Assembly: GCA_022843925.1 (NCBI GenBank)
Contig: JALHMS010000026.1
Span: 1 to 64,000, forward strand
DNA length: 64,000 nucleotides
Direction of reading: 5' to 3'
Origin: Burkholderiales bacterium
GTDB taxonomy: Bacteria; Pseudomonadota; Gammaproteobacteria; Burkholderiales; Ga0077523
Numbering within the stretch: position 1 is the first letter of the stretch; each line of letters opens with the position of its first letter. Position numbers and translations under genes: made by a program. Under the pieces are notes generated by a model, which was not told where the DNA came from, searched no databases, and worked only from the letters and a program-made list of their open reading frames with translations. This document shows, piece after piece, positions 16,200-25,053 of this stretch.

Positions 16200-17714
16200 T
16201 CAAATGGATTTGCGCAGATTGACCGGGAGGATCTGCAACGATTCGCGGTACTTCGCGATCGTGCGTCGCGCCACCACGATGCCCTGCTTGCCGAGTATCT
16301 CGGAGATCTGGCTGTCCGAGAGCGGGTGCTTGGAGTCTTCCTCGCCCACCAGCTGCTTGATGAGCGCGCGGATGGCGGTGGCCGAGCAGGCGCCGCCGGT
16401 CTCGGTGGAGACGTGGCTGCCGAAGAAGTACTTCAATTCGAAGATGCCACGCGGCGTCAGCATGAACTTCTGCGTCGTCACGCGCGACACCGTGGACTCG
16501 TGCAGTCCGAGGATCTCGGCGATCTCGCGCAGCACCAGGGGCCGCATGGCGACTTCGCCGTGCTCGAAGAAATGCCGCTGCCGGTCGACGATGCACTGCG
16601 ACACCCGCAGGATCGTGTCGAACCGCTGCTGCACGTTCTTGATCAGCCACTTCGCCTCCTGCAACTGACCCGAGAGCTGCTGGTAGGAGGAGTCGCGGTT
16701 GCGCGAGAGGATGTCGGCGTACATGCGGTTGATGCGCAACTTGGGCATCGCATCCGGATTCAGTGCAGCGATCCACGCGCCCTTGATCTTGCGGACGATG
16801 ACGTCGGAGACGACGTACCGGGCGTCTTCCTTGGAGAAGGTCAGGCCGGGGCGGGGGTTGAGCCCGATGATGAGTCTCTGCACTTCCCGCAGGACGTCGT
16901 CCTCGCAGCGCAGCGCCTTCTTGAGCTTCGCGTAGTCGCGGGTGGCAAGGGCATCCAGGTGGTTCTTGACCACCGTGAGGGCCATCTGCCGGTACGGGGT
17001 GGACTCGGGCATCGCCTGCAATTGCAGCTGGAGGCATTCGCCCAGAGTCCTGGCGCCCACGCCGGCGGGTTCCAGTTGCTGCAGGTGACGCAGGCAGACG
17101 AGGAGTTCCTCCTCGTCGATGCCGAGTTCCTCGGGCAGCAGGGCCGCGAGCTCGGCGAGGTCCTGCTTGAGATAGCCGTCGTCGTCGAGGGAGTCCACCA
17201 GGAGTTCCGTGATCCGCTTGTCGCGGTCCGGCATGGTGGTCATGTTCAGTTGCCAGAACAGATGTTCCCGGAGCGACGGGCTGCCGGTGGGCACCTGCGG
17301 GAAATCGCCATCCTCACCGTCGGCGTTTCCGCCGCTGCCCGCGTAGGAGCCTTCGTCCACCCAGTCCGCATCGTCCATCGCTTCGCGCGCGGGCTCGTCT
17401 CCCACGTCGGGCACTTCCGGGACGTCGGGTGGCGCCTCGTAGTCGTCGGCGGGTGTCTCGGTCGCGGATGTGGTGGCGGCGTCGAACTCCTGGATCTCGC
17501 CGGTGGGCTGTGCTTCCGCTGCGGCCGTGGCGGCGGCGGCGGCGCCTTCCTCGCCCTCTTCCTCCTCGCGCTCGAGCAGGGGGTTCTCCTGGAGGAAGCG
17601 TTCGAGTTCCTGATTGAGTTCCAGTGTGGACAGTTGCAGCAGACGGATCGACTGCTGAAGCTGTGGCGTCAGCGTCAGGTGCTGGGACAGCTTGAGCTGC
17701 AGGGAGGGTTTCAT
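16200..17714 (-). CDS. rpoN: RNA polymerase sigma-54 factor
   Basis: A 504-residue RpoN. Region I is the Gln/Leu-rich start (MKPSLQLKLSQHLTLTPQLQ), region II is the acidic linker at about 55-150, and region III ends with the RpoN box ARRTIAKYRESL near 485. It recognises -24/-12 promoters and needs an enhancer-binding ATPase. The window also holds such an activator (41461-42915) and two matching promoters (24041-24055, 24884-24898). It follows lptB by 36 bases. Confidence 0.96.
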   Translation of the reverse strand: MKPSLQLKLSQHLTLTPQLQQSIRLLQLSTLELNQELERFLQENPLLEREEEEGEEGAAAAATAAAEAQPTGEIQEFDAATTSATETPADDYEAPPDVPEVPDVGDEPAREAMDDADWVDEGSYAGSGGNADGEDGDFPQVPTGSPSLREHLFWQLNMTTMPDRDKRITELLVDSLDDDGYLKQDLAELAALLPEELGIDEEELLVCLRHLQQLEPAGVGARTLGECLQLQLQAMPESTPYRQMALTVVKNHLDALATRDYAKLKKALRCEDDVLREVQRLIIGLNPRPGLTFSKEDARYVVSDVIVRKIKGAWIAALNPDAMPKLRINRMYADILSRNRDSSYQQLSGQLQEAKWLIKNVQQRFDTILRVSQCIVDRQRHFFEHGEVAMRPLVLREIAEILGLHESTVSRVTTQKFMLTPRGIFELKYFFGSHVSTETGGACSATAIRALIKQLVGEEDSKHPLSDSQISEILGKQGIVVARRTIAKYRESLQILPVNLRKSI

Positions 17715-17750
17715 CGGATGCTGACGTGCCGGTAGCGCGAGGGTTGGAGG

Positions 17751-18515
17751 CTAGAGCCTGAAGTGTTCACCGAGGTAGACCTTGCGCACCGCGTCATTGT
17801 AGACGATCTCCTCCGGGTGCCCGCAGGCGAGCACGGAGCCGTCGTTGATGATGTAGGCACGGTCGCAGATGCCGAGGGTCTCCCGCACATTGTGGTCGGT
17901 GATGAGCACCCCGATGCCACGTTCCTTGAGGAATCGGATGATCCGCTGGATGTCGATCACCGCGATCGGATCCACGCCGGCGAACGGTTCGTCCAGCAGG
18001 ATGAAACGCGGGTTGCTCGCCAGCGCGCGGGCGATCTCCACCCGACGGCGCTCGCCTCCGGAGAGGCTGATCGCCGGGCTGTTGCGCAGATGGCTGACGT
18101 GCAGGTCGTGCAGCAACTCGTCGAGCCTGTCGTCCACGCTCGCGCCGAGCGACTGCAACTCCAGGACGGCGAGCACGTTCTCCGCGACCGTCAGCTTGCG
18201 AAAGATCGAGGGCTCCTGCGGCAGATACGACAGCCCCAGGGAGGCACGGCGATGGATCGGCATGCGCGAGACCGACTGGCCGTCCAGCAGGATCTCGCCC
18301 TTGTCCACGGGGACCAGCCCCACGATCATGTAGAAACAGGTGGTCTTGCCCGCGCCGTTCGGTCCGAGCAGACCCACGACCTCCCCGCTCTTCACTTCGA
18401 GGGAGACGTCCTTCACGACGGTCCGAGCCTTGTAACGCTTCTGCAGATGGGAAGCGCGCAATTCGCTCACCGTGGCGGGCGAGGAGAGCGAGGCGTCGGC
18501 GGCGGGCGCGTTCAC
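17751..18515 (-). CDS. lptB: LPS export ABC transporter ATPase LptB
   Basis: A 254-residue ABC ATPase that powers lipopolysaccharide transport from the inner membrane with LptF/LptG. Walker A is GPNGAGKTT, the signature is [11 protein letters not shown], and Walker B runs [13 protein letters not shown]; all match LptB closely. An extra 20-residue N-terminal tail rich in Ala/Ser precedes the core. The start overlaps the end of lptA by four bases. LptF and LptG are not in the window, as is usual. Confidence 0.95.
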   Translation of the reverse strand: MNAPAADASLSSPATVSELRASHLQKRYKARTVVKDVSLEVKSGEVVGLLGPNGAGKTTCFYMIVGLVPVDKGEILLDGQSVSRMPIHRRASLGLSYLPQEPSIFRKLTVAENVLAVLELQSLGASVDDRLDELLHDLHVSHLRNSPAISLSGGERRRVEIARALASNPRFILLDEPFAGVDPIAVIDIQRIIRFLKERGIGVLITDHNVRETLGICDRAYIINDGSVLACGHPEEIVYNDAVRKVYLGEHFRL

Positions 18516-19156
18516 TTCGGCCGGGTTTCCAGACTGCCTGCCGGCTTGAGCCGCGTGCCGGGGGCAGGCTTCTCGTCGGGGGGATTCTTGGGTTTGGGGA
18601 GGATGACCGCGCGGACCCGTCCGTCGGGATTGGCGGGTGTGGCGGCGGACTTGCCACCGCCCAGCACCTGGAAGAACTCGGTCTTGGCGCTGTAGGAGAT
18701 GTAGTCGCCGCGGACCTCGTCGGTGCCCTTGAGCAGGCGGGCGACGCCGAACATCTGCAGCATGTCGTTCTTGCCGTCGTACTCGAGGCGGTCCGCGAAC
18801 CCTTCGATGTACTCGTCGGTGCCATCGCGCCGCTGGCGGAACTTGGCCGGTCGCCCGTAGGCGATCCCGAACTGGAATCCATCTGCATCCTGCCGAACAT
18901 TCACCCGGTCTCCTTCAAGCTTCAGCGTGCCCTGCGTCAGCACCACATGGCCTTCGAAGACGGACTCCTTCCTGGCGTCGTCCACGAGCATGCGGTCTGC
19001 CTCGATGTTCATCGGCTTCTCGCGGTCCGATTTGTCCGCGCGGGCCGGCGACGCGCCGCAGGCGAGCAGTCCGACCATCAGGCTGAACAGCAGGCCGACC
19101 GCCGCGTGCGCGAGGCTATTTACGACCGGCCGAGGGCAAACTGAGGGGCGTGGCAT
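18512..19156 (-). CDS. lptA: LPS transport periplasmic protein LptA
   Basis: A 214-residue periplasmic protein with a signal peptide (residues about 10-40, cleavage near SPARA). The OstA/LptA beta-jellyroll repeats follow ([20 protein letters not shown]). LptA forms the bridge between LptC in the inner and LptD in the outer membrane. It overlaps the end of lptC by 41 bases, so a start slightly downstream is possible. The C-terminal tail is Pro/Lys-rich. Confidence 0.92.
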   Translation of the reverse strand: MPRPSVCPRPVVNSLAHAAVGLLFSLMVGLLACGASPARADKSDREKPMNIEADRMLVDDARKESVFEGHVVLTQGTLKLEGDRVNVRQDADGFQFGIAYGRPAKFRQRRDGTDEYIEGFADRLEYDGKNDMLQMFGVARLLKGTDEVRGDYISYSAKTEFFQVLGGGKSAATPANPDGRVRAVILPKPKNPPDEKPAPGTRLKPAGSLETRPK

Positions 19157-19712
19157 ATGTGACCTTCACTCGGGAAAGGATCTCCAGGACGCGGGCGCGA
19201 TTGTCGAACTTCATGCCGACACCGGTCACGCGATTCTCCCCCTGAATCATGGTGAGCGGTTTGTCCGTCGTGGCGAGATCCTGGTCGGGGAGCAGATGCA
19301 GGAACTCCGTGTCGAGCGACATGGCGGGCTTGCCGTCGTACGGATCGCGGACGATGTTGACGTCACCGACGAAGTCGACCGCCTCGCCATCGGCGGAGAC
19401 GAAGGCCTCCGATGCGCGCACGTGCACCGGCGCCGTCTTCGGGTCGAAATGCACGAAACGGGGCGTCTCCACCTTCGTGCTCTTGTCATCCGGGAAATGC
19501 AGCATCCGGCTGCCCTGGATCGCGTACCTGACGGAGCCGTCCGGATTCATGCGCTGGGCGGAGAAGTTGTCGATGATGAAATCCGGATCGTGCCGGGTGC
19601 TGCCGTCCCTGGGCGGTGGCGGTGCCTGGACACGTTGGTCGATCCACAGCGTGATCGCTGCCAGGATCGCGAGCAGGGCCACGGGATACCACCGGAACAG
19701 TTGATCGGTCAT
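19116..19712 (-). CDS. lptC: LPS transport protein LptC
   Basis: A 198-residue LptC: one N-terminal membrane helix (WYPVALLAILAAITLWI, about residues 8-24) and a periplasmic jellyroll domain (DPDFIIDNFSAQRMNPDGSV). It passes LPS from LptBFG to LptA. The ATG at 19712 overlaps the kdsC stop by four bases; longer frames upstream lie inside kdsC. Confidence 0.93.
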   Translation of the reverse strand: MTDQLFRWYPVALLAILAAITLWIDQRVQAPPPPRDGSTRHDPDFIIDNFSAQRMNPDGSVRYAIQGSRMLHFPDDKSTKVETPRFVHFDPKTAPVHVRASEAFVSADGEAVDFVGDVNIVRDPYDGKPAMSLDTEFLHLLPDQDLATTDKPLTMIQGENRVTGVGMKFDNRARVLEILSRVKVTYATPLSLPSAGRK

Positions 19713-20236
19713 GCGAGATAGGCCCGCAGGCGTGCGTCGAGCGTGCCCTGCGCGCGCATGATGAGTTCGCACACCTCGCGGACGGCACCGCGCCCCCCGT
19801 CCGCCGACGTCACGTGATGGGCGTGCTCTTTGGCGAGGACGTGTCCGCCCGGAACGGAGAAGGCCAGACCGCACCGGCGCAGTACCGGAATGTCGACCAC
19901 ATCGTCGCCCATGTAGCTGGCGGCCTCGGGCGCCAGACCGGTGGCTTCCAGGATCTCCGCGAAGCCCGCGCGCTTGTCTTCCACGCCCTGCCACAGAAGC
20001 CGGATCCCGAGGTTCGCAGCCCTGAGTTCGACGCATCGTGACCGCCGGCCGGTCAGGATCGCGACGCGCACCCCGGAGTCGGACAGCATCTTGAGGCCGA
20101 GCCCGTCGAGGACGCTGAATCCCTTGGTCTCGTTGCCCTGGTCGTCCAGGAAGAGCGTGCCGTCGGTCATCACGCCATCGACGTCGAAGATGGCGATGCG
20201 GATGCCTCGGGCTCGCGCTTCGATGTCGCTCGTCAT
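19709..20236 (-). CDS. kdsC: Kdo-8-phosphate phosphatase KdsC
   Basis: A 175-residue HAD-family phosphatase. The catalytic motif is FDVDGVMTDG (residues 18-27), with ILTGRRS and the GDDVVDIPVL motif further on. It hydrolyses 3-deoxy-D-manno-octulosonate 8-phosphate in the LPS core pathway. It is preceded by kdsD, four bases apart, and followed by lptC, the standard order. Confidence 0.95.
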   Translation of the reverse strand: MTSDIEARARGIRIAIFDVDGVMTDGTLFLDDQGNETKGFSVLDGLGLKMLSDSGVRVAILTGRRSRCVELRAANLGIRLLWQGVEDKRAGFAEILEATGLAPEAASYMGDDVVDIPVLRRCGLAFSVPGGHVLAKEHAHHVTSADGGRGAVREVCELIMRAQGTLDARLRAYLA

Positions 20237-20239
20237 CGC

Positions 20240-21232
20240 CTAGACCACCTTCGCGCTGAAGAGATCGTGCATGTTCAGGGCGCCGACGAGGAGGCCGGCG
20301 TCGTCGACGACCAGCAGCCCGTTGATCCGATGTCGCTCCATCTCCTCCACGGCCTCCACCGCGAGTCGCTGGGGTCCGATGCATCGCGGGCGCAGGGTCA
20401 TCACGTTGTCGACCAGTGCCGTCGAGAGGTCCACTTTCCGGGCGAGCGCCCGGCGGAGATCGCCGTCGGTGAACAGGCCCGCCACCCGCCCGTCGGGATT
20501 GACCACCGCCGTCATGCCGAGCCCCTTGCCGGTGATCTCGAAGAGCGCATCGGAGACGGCAGCCCCCGCGGGAACGCGGGGGACGGCGTCCCCTGCGCGC
20601 ATGACGTCGCGCACGTGGGTGAGGAGCCGCCGCCCGAGACTGCCACCCGGATGGGACCTCGCGAAGTCGTCGGCGCCGAAGCCCCGTGCCTCGAGCGCCG
20701 CGACTGCGAGCGCATCACCCAGCGCGAGAGCCGCCGTGGTGCTGGCCGTGGGTGCGAGTCCGAGCGGGCAGGCTTCCTCGTCCACGCGCGCATCGAGGTG
20801 CACATCGGCTTCGCGCGCGAGGGCGGATGCGGCGTTGCCGGTCATGGCGATGAGTTTCGCGCCGCGGCGCCGGACCAGGGGAACGATGGTGAGGAGTTCC
20901 GCGCTCTCGCCAGAGTTGGAGAGCGCGATCATGACATCGCCCGAGGCGATCATGCCGAGGTCGCCGTGGCTCGCCTCGGCCGGGTGGACGAAGAAGGCCG
21001 GCGTTCCCGTGCTGGCGAGGGTGGAGGCGATCTTGCGCGCGACGTGGCCCGACTTTCCCATGCCGCTCACGACGATGCGGCCACTGCACGCGAGGATGAT
21101 CGCGAGCGCATTCGCAAAGGTTTCGTCGAGGCGGGATGCGAGGGCGGCGACCGCCCGGGATTCGATGTCGAGCACGCGTTTGCCGAGCGCGATTGCCTCG
21201 TCTGCGTTGAGCTTTCCGAGTGGCGCGTGCAT
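20240..21232 (-). CDS. kdsD: Arabinose-5-phosphate isomerase KdsD
   Basis: A 330-residue enzyme converting ribulose 5-phosphate to arabinose 5-phosphate for Kdo. It has an N-terminal SIS domain (SGMGKSGHVARKIASTLAST, EASHGDLGMI) and two C-terminal CBS domains (about 210-330). The ATG at 21232 is the family start; the long frame before it is antisense to the kef gene. It is the first gene of the kdsD-kdsC-lptC-lptA-lptB-rpoN run and diverges from the antiporter gene 70 bases away. Confidence 0.95.
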   Translation of the reverse strand: MHAPLGKLNADEAIALGKRVLDIESRAVAALASRLDETFANALAIILACSGRIVVSGMGKSGHVARKIASTLASTGTPAFFVHPAEASHGDLGMIASGDVMIALSNSGESAELLTIVPLVRRRGAKLIAMTGNAASALAREADVHLDARVDEEACPLGLAPTASTTAALALGDALAVAALEARGFGADDFARSHPGGSLGRRLLTHVRDVMRAGDAVPRVPAGAAVSDALFEITGKGLGMTAVVNPDGRVAGLFTDGDLRRALARKVDLSTALVDNVMTLRPRCIGPQRLAVEAVEEMERHRINGLLVVDDAGLLVGALNMHDLFSAKVV

Positions 21233-21301
21233 GGCACGAGTATAGCCCACGGACTCGTGATGACATGACGTCGTGCGGCTGCGTGATAGATTCGGTCGGC
21301 A

Positions 21302-23305
21302 ATGACTGCGCCTCTCGATATCGCTCTCGTACTGCTCGCCACCGCCGTTGTGGTGGTGGTCGCCTGCCGACTGCTGAAATTGCCGCCCCTCGTGGGTTAC
21401 CTGGTGGTCGGCCTCGCGATCGGACCGCATGCGCTGGGCTGGTTGCCCGACGACGAAGGGACGCGGCATCTCGCCGAGTTCGGCATCGTGTTCCTGATGT
21501 TCTCGATCGGTCTGGAGTTCAGTCTCTCCAAGCTGGTCGCGATGCGTCACCTGGTGTTCGGGCTCGGCGGGCTGCAGGTCCTGATCGCGCTGGCGGCAGG
21601 CGTCGGCGTCAGCGTGGCGGTCGGCATCGGCTGGAAGGCCGGGATCGTCCTCGGTGGTGCGGTCGCGATGAGTTCCACGGCGATCCTCGGCAAGATGCTC
21701 GCGGAGCGACTGGAGCTGGGGTCCCTGCATGGCCGCCAGATCATGGGCGTGCTGCTCTTCCAGGATCTCGCGGTCGTGCCGCTGCTGATCGTTCTGCCCG
21801 CCTTCGCGGCACCGTCGGCCAATCTCGGGGCGGACCTCGGGCTCGCCTTCCTCAAGGCGGCGGTGGTGCTCGTGCTCCTGCTGGGCGTGGGCCAGCGCCT
21901 GGTGCGGCCCTGGTTCCACCTGGTGGCCGCCCAGAAGTCCGCCGAGCTGTTCGTCCTCAACGTTCTTCTGTTCACGCTCCTGCTCGCATGGCTCACGGAG
22001 ACCGCCGGGCTGTCGCTCGCACTCGGGGCCTTCCTCGCGGGGATGCTGATCTCGGAGACCGAGTACCGCCTGCAGGTGGAAGACGACATCAAGCCGTTCC
22101 GGGATGTGCTCCTCGGGCTCTTCTTCATCACCGTCGGCGCGCTGCTGGATTTGCGGCTCGTCGTGCAGCACTGGGTCGTGGTCAGCATCCTGGTCGTCGC
22201 TTTCCTCGTCCTGAAGGCGGTGGCTGCGGCAGGCCTCTCGAGACTGTTCGGCGCCGACGCCGGCGTGGCGGTGCGCGTGGGCCTCGCGCTGGCCGGTGCG
22301 GGGGAGTTCGGCTTCGTCCTCGTGGCCCGCAGCCGCGAACTGGACATCGTTCCGGCGGCGACGCTCCAGGTGGTGCTGGCGGCACTCCTCATCTCGATGC
22401 TTGCATCACCCTTCATCGTCCAGGCGACCGACGGTCTCGTCCGGCGATGGGTCCGTTCGGAGTGGATGCGGCGGGCGATGGCGTTGCACGAGATCGCGGT
22501 GCGGACCATGGGCAACGAGGGCCACGTCATCATCTGCGGCTATGGCCGCAGCGGCCAGAATCTCGCGCGCCTGCTCGAGCAGGAGTCTTTGCAATTCATC
22601 GCGCTGGACCTCGATCCGCAGCGCGTGCGGGAGGCCGCGATCGCCGGGGAATCCGTGGTGTTCGGCGACGCCGCCCGCCGGGAGGTGCTCCTGGCCGCCG
22701 GTCTCGTGCGTGCGGCGGCGCTGGTGATCTCCTACGCCGACACGACGTCGGCGCTGCGGATCCTGGCCCATGCCCGCGAGGTGCGTCCCGACCTGCCGGT
22801 GATCGTCCGGACCGTCGACGACGCTGACATCGAGCGCCTGCAGGCGGCGGGCGCGGCGGAGGTCGTGGCGGAGATCATGGAAGGCAGTCTGATGCTCGCC
22901 TCGCATGCCCTCATGCTGCTCGGGGTGCCGCTGCATAGGGTGCTGCGGCGCATCCGCGGAGCCCGCGAGCAGCGGTACAGCCTCTTCCGCGGCTTCTTTC
23001 CCGGCGCCACCGACGAGGGGGAGGAGGTCGGAGAACCGATCCGTCTGCATTCCGTGCTGCTACCGCCCGGGGCCGGCGCAGTGGGGCGGACGCTCGCCGA
23101 ATTGGGGCTCGACGCGATTCCGGTCGATGTCACGGCGATCCGACGACGCAACATCCGCAGCCTGGATCCGACGCCCGATGCGTTGCTTTCCGAAGGCGAT
23201 GTGGTCGTGCTGCGAGGGCGCGAGTCCGAGCTGGCGGCAGCCGAGATGGTGCTGCTGCAAGGGGTGTCCTCCGGCCGGTCGCGGTCGGCGCCGGAGCCCG
23301 CCTGA
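21302..23305 (+). CDS. Kef-type cation/proton antiporter (CPA2)
   Basis: A 667-residue protein with about 12 membrane segments (1-385), a TrkA-N nucleotide-binding domain (about 400-530; ICGYGRSGQNLARLL is its dinucleotide loop) and a TrkA-C domain (about 580-650). This is the KefB/KefC layout: monovalent cation efflux gated by a cytoplasmic regulatory domain. The substrate ion cannot be read from the sequence. It is divergent from kdsD, a placement common in betaproteobacteria. Confidence 0.92.
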   Translation: MTAPLDIALVLLATAVVVVVACRLLKLPPLVGYLVVGLAIGPHALGWLPDDEGTRHLAEFGIVFLMFSIGLEFSLSKLVAMRHLVFGLGGLQVLIALAAGVGVSVAVGIGWKAGIVLGGAVAMSSTAILGKMLAERLELGSLHGRQIMGVLLFQDLAVVPLLIVLPAFAAPSANLGADLGLAFLKAAVVLVLLLGVGQRLVRPWFHLVAAQKSAELFVLNVLLFTLLLAWLTETAGLSLALGAFLAGMLISETEYRLQVEDDIKPFRDVLLGLFFITVGALLDLRLVVQHWVVVSILVVAFLVLKAVAAAGLSRLFGADAGVAVRVGLALAGAGEFGFVLVARSRELDIVPAATLQVVLAALLISMLASPFIVQATDGLVRRWVRSEWMRRAMALHEIAVRTMGNEGHVIICGYGRSGQNLARLLEQESLQFIALDLDPQRVREAAIAGESVVFGDAARREVLLAAGLVRAAALVISYADTTSALRILAHAREVRPDLPVIVRTVDDADIERLQAAGAAEVVAEIMEGSLMLASHALMLLGVPLHRVLRRIRGAREQRYSLFRGFFPGATDEGEEVGEPIRLHSVLLPPGAGAVGRTLAELGLDAIPVDVTAIRRRNIRSLDPTPDALLSEGDVVVLRGRESELAAAEMVLLQGVSSGRSRSAPEPA

Positions 23306-23321
23306 CGGCGTCCTTCCTCGG

Positions 23322-23987
23322 TTACTGCATCAGCCAAGTGATGGCGCAGTTGGCCTCCGCCTGTCCCGCCACCTCCCAGCGAGTCCCACCTCCCGTCAGG
23401 CAGCGCGACTCGTTCGGGGCTTCTCCCGTGGTGCCGATCGGCGAGAACCGGAGCGATCCGGAATCCGGCAGGCCGTCGTCCAGTTTCCGGTCGATCTCGG
23501 CCAGCGTGGCGGCAGGGATCAGATTGCCAAGGTGAAGATTCAGGCGGATGGGGGCGCGTCCGGCGTAACGATCGTTGGTGGCGAGGCGCGGGGTTGCGCC
23601 GAACGGGCTCACGGGCGCGGATTCCGGGGTCTCGGCGCCGTTCCCGTATCGATAGCCTCCTGCCAGGAAACCGGCGCGCGAGAGGTGTTCCCAGGCCGCG
23701 ACGGATTCCGACACGCCCGCGGCAGGCGCCACGAGCCCGTCGCCGTTGCCGTTGACAGTGGTGCCGGGAATGTCGGTGGTTGCCCGCGGGGCGTCGCCGG
23801 GATGGGTCCGATAACGGTCGACGAAGCCGTGGTGGGCGATGCGGAGCGCCTCGGCCTGTTGCATCAACCCCCGGCTGCGCGCGGTGTGGCGGAGTTCGGT
23901 CGCTGCCAGGACGGCACCGCCAAGCAGGCCGACAACCAGGAGAGCGACTGCTAACTCCACCAGGTTGAAGCCCCTCTGAACTACCAT
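23322..23987 (-). CDS. Type IV pseudopilin (twin of the one at 24137)
   Basis: A 221-residue prepilin. The cleavage site is QRGFNLVE with Glu5, followed by a hydrophobic helix (LAVALLVVGLLGGAVLA). The ATG at 23987 places the site eight residues from the start; the frame before it is not protein-like. It shares most of its length with the pseudopilin at 24137-24832, including RYR-x-HPGD, GNGDG, WEHLSRAGFL, AEIDRKLDDG and Cys near the C-terminus, so the two are tandem duplicates. A sigma-54 promoter match lies 54 bases upstream. Confidence 0.85.
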   Translation of the reverse strand: MVVQRGFNLVELAVALLVVGLLGGAVLAATELRHTARSRGLMQQAEALRIAHHGFVDRYRTHPGDAPRATTDIPGTTVNGNGDGLVAPAAGVSESVAAWEHLSRAGFLAGGYRYGNGAETPESAPVSPFGATPRLATNDRYAGRAPIRLNLHLGNLIPAATLAEIDRKLDDGLPDSGSLRFSPIGTTGEAPNESRCLTGGGTRWEVAGQAEANCAITWLMQ

Positions 23988-24040
23988 GGTTCCCGCTGCC
24001 CGCACGTCCGATTCCGAGAATTCGATCGAGAAGGCGATCA

Positions 24041-24055
24041 GCAGACAATGTGCCA
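24041..24055 (-). promoter_or_regulatory. Sigma-54 promoter for the pseudopilin at 23322
   Basis: On the minus strand the sequence is TGGCACATTGTCTGC, with T on each side. The -24 GG and -12 GC are spaced as in the consensus TGGCACG-N4-TTGC, with two changes at less conserved places. The predicted RNA start leaves a leader of about 40 bases to the ATG at 23987. The same arrangement precedes the twin gene. Confidence 0.7.
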
Positions 24056-24088
24056 AAACGATAGATTTTCGGCGGCGCCAGCGCCAAC

Positions 24089-24113
24089 AAAAACGGAGGC
24101 CGAAGCCCCCGTC
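24089..24113 (-). terminator. Rho-independent terminator after the pseudopilin at 24137
   Basis: On the minus strand a GC-rich stem with a UUCG tetraloop (GGGGGC TTCG GCCTCC, flanked by ACGG/CCGT) is followed by a run of T. It lies 24 bases after the stop at 24137 and before the next sigma-54 promoter, so the two pseudopilin genes appear to be separate transcripts. Confidence 0.75.
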
Positions 24114-24136
24114 TGGTCAGTCGAATTACAACCTGA

Positions 24137-24832
24137 TCACAGCAGTGTCGCCGCCCCGCAGTTGGTGGCACCGCCCTGGAGATTCCACGACTTGGTGGTG
24201 TCGCCGATCAGACAAGTCGTCTCGGGAGTGCTGAAGCCGGAGAACTGAAAGGATCCGGAGTAGGGCGCGCCGTCGTCCGTCTTCCGATCGACCTCGGCCA
24301 TGATCTCGACGGGCACGAGGGCGCCCGTCTTCAGGTTGTGGCGCTTCGACGGGGTCGTGGACGCCGCGGTCCCGGCCCCATAGATCTGGTCATAGGCGAC
24401 CTGGATGACCTGTCCGTAGGGGTTCCTCGGACTGGCCTCGGCGGACCCGTAAACGAAGTTCCCGTTCAGGAAGCCGGCCCGGCTCAGGTGATCCCAGGCG
24501 AGCTTGTCTTCATCGGCCACGGACGGCGGTGTCCCGCTGTCTGCGGTGGCCGCGGCCTCGATCTGGCCGTTGCCGTTGCCCCGATTGATGGTCCCTGCAC
24601 CACCGAGGTTGGTCGGGGCTGCCGAGTAGTCGCCCGGGAAGGCGCGGTAGCGGTCCTGGAAGCCGTAGAAGGCCGCCTTGATGCCGTCCTGCTGCGAGAT
24701 GAGGTTGCGGACGCGCGCGCTGGTGATCAGTTCCTGGCCTTTAAGAATGCCGCCGAGGAGAAGACCGATGATCACGAGCACGATCGCGATCTCGATCAGG
24801 GTGAAGCCGTGCTGACGTTTTGGTATGGACAT
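24137..24832 (-). CDS. Type IV pseudopilin
   Basis: A 231-residue prepilin with cleavage site QHGFTLIE (Glu5 present) and a hydrophobic helix (IAIVLVIIGLLLGGILKG). The mature domain has the PulG-like FPGD motif (RYRAFPGDYSA), GNGNG, WDHLSRAGFLNG and two Cys near the end that could form a loop. The ATG at 24832 gives a short leader. It is the twin of 23322-23987. Either could be the main subunit of the pilus encoded further right, since no other MshA-like gene is in the window; that is inference. Confidence 0.88.
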   Translation of the reverse strand: MSIPKRQHGFTLIEIAIVLVIIGLLLGGILKGQELITSARVRNLISQQDGIKAAFYGFQDRYRAFPGDYSAAPTNLGGAGTINRGNGNGQIEAAATADSGTPPSVADEDKLAWDHLSRAGFLNGNFVYGSAEASPRNPYGQVIQVAYDQIYGAGTAASTTPSKRHNLKTGALVPVEIMAEVDRKTDDGAPYSGSFQFSGFSTPETTCLIGDTTKSWNLQGGATNCGAATLL

Positions 24833-24883
24833 GATGGAAGGTCCCCGAATGTGATGCCGGAGCATGCCGGTGGGACCCTATTG

Positions 24884-24898
24884 GCGAAGTCCGTGCCA
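24884..24898 (-). promoter_or_regulatory. Sigma-54 promoter for the pseudopilin at 24137
   Basis: On the minus strand the sequence is TGGCACGGACTTCGC. It agrees with TGGCACG-N4-TTGC at all but one place (TCGC for TTGC), with the essential GG and GC spaced correctly. The predicted RNA start gives a leader of about 40 bases before the ATG at 24832, matching the geometry at the twin gene. Confidence 0.78.
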
Positions 24899-25053
24899 GC
24901 GCGAGATTTGATCGGAGTGTGAGTATCAATGCACCGATGCTCAGCGATGCGGCGCCGAGGCATCGGCGTGAATCCAGGCAATGTCCTGATCCGAATATGC
25001 AATTCGGGTTTCGCGGCGATTCGCGAAGCCACGGGCCGCGCGGAGCACATCCG

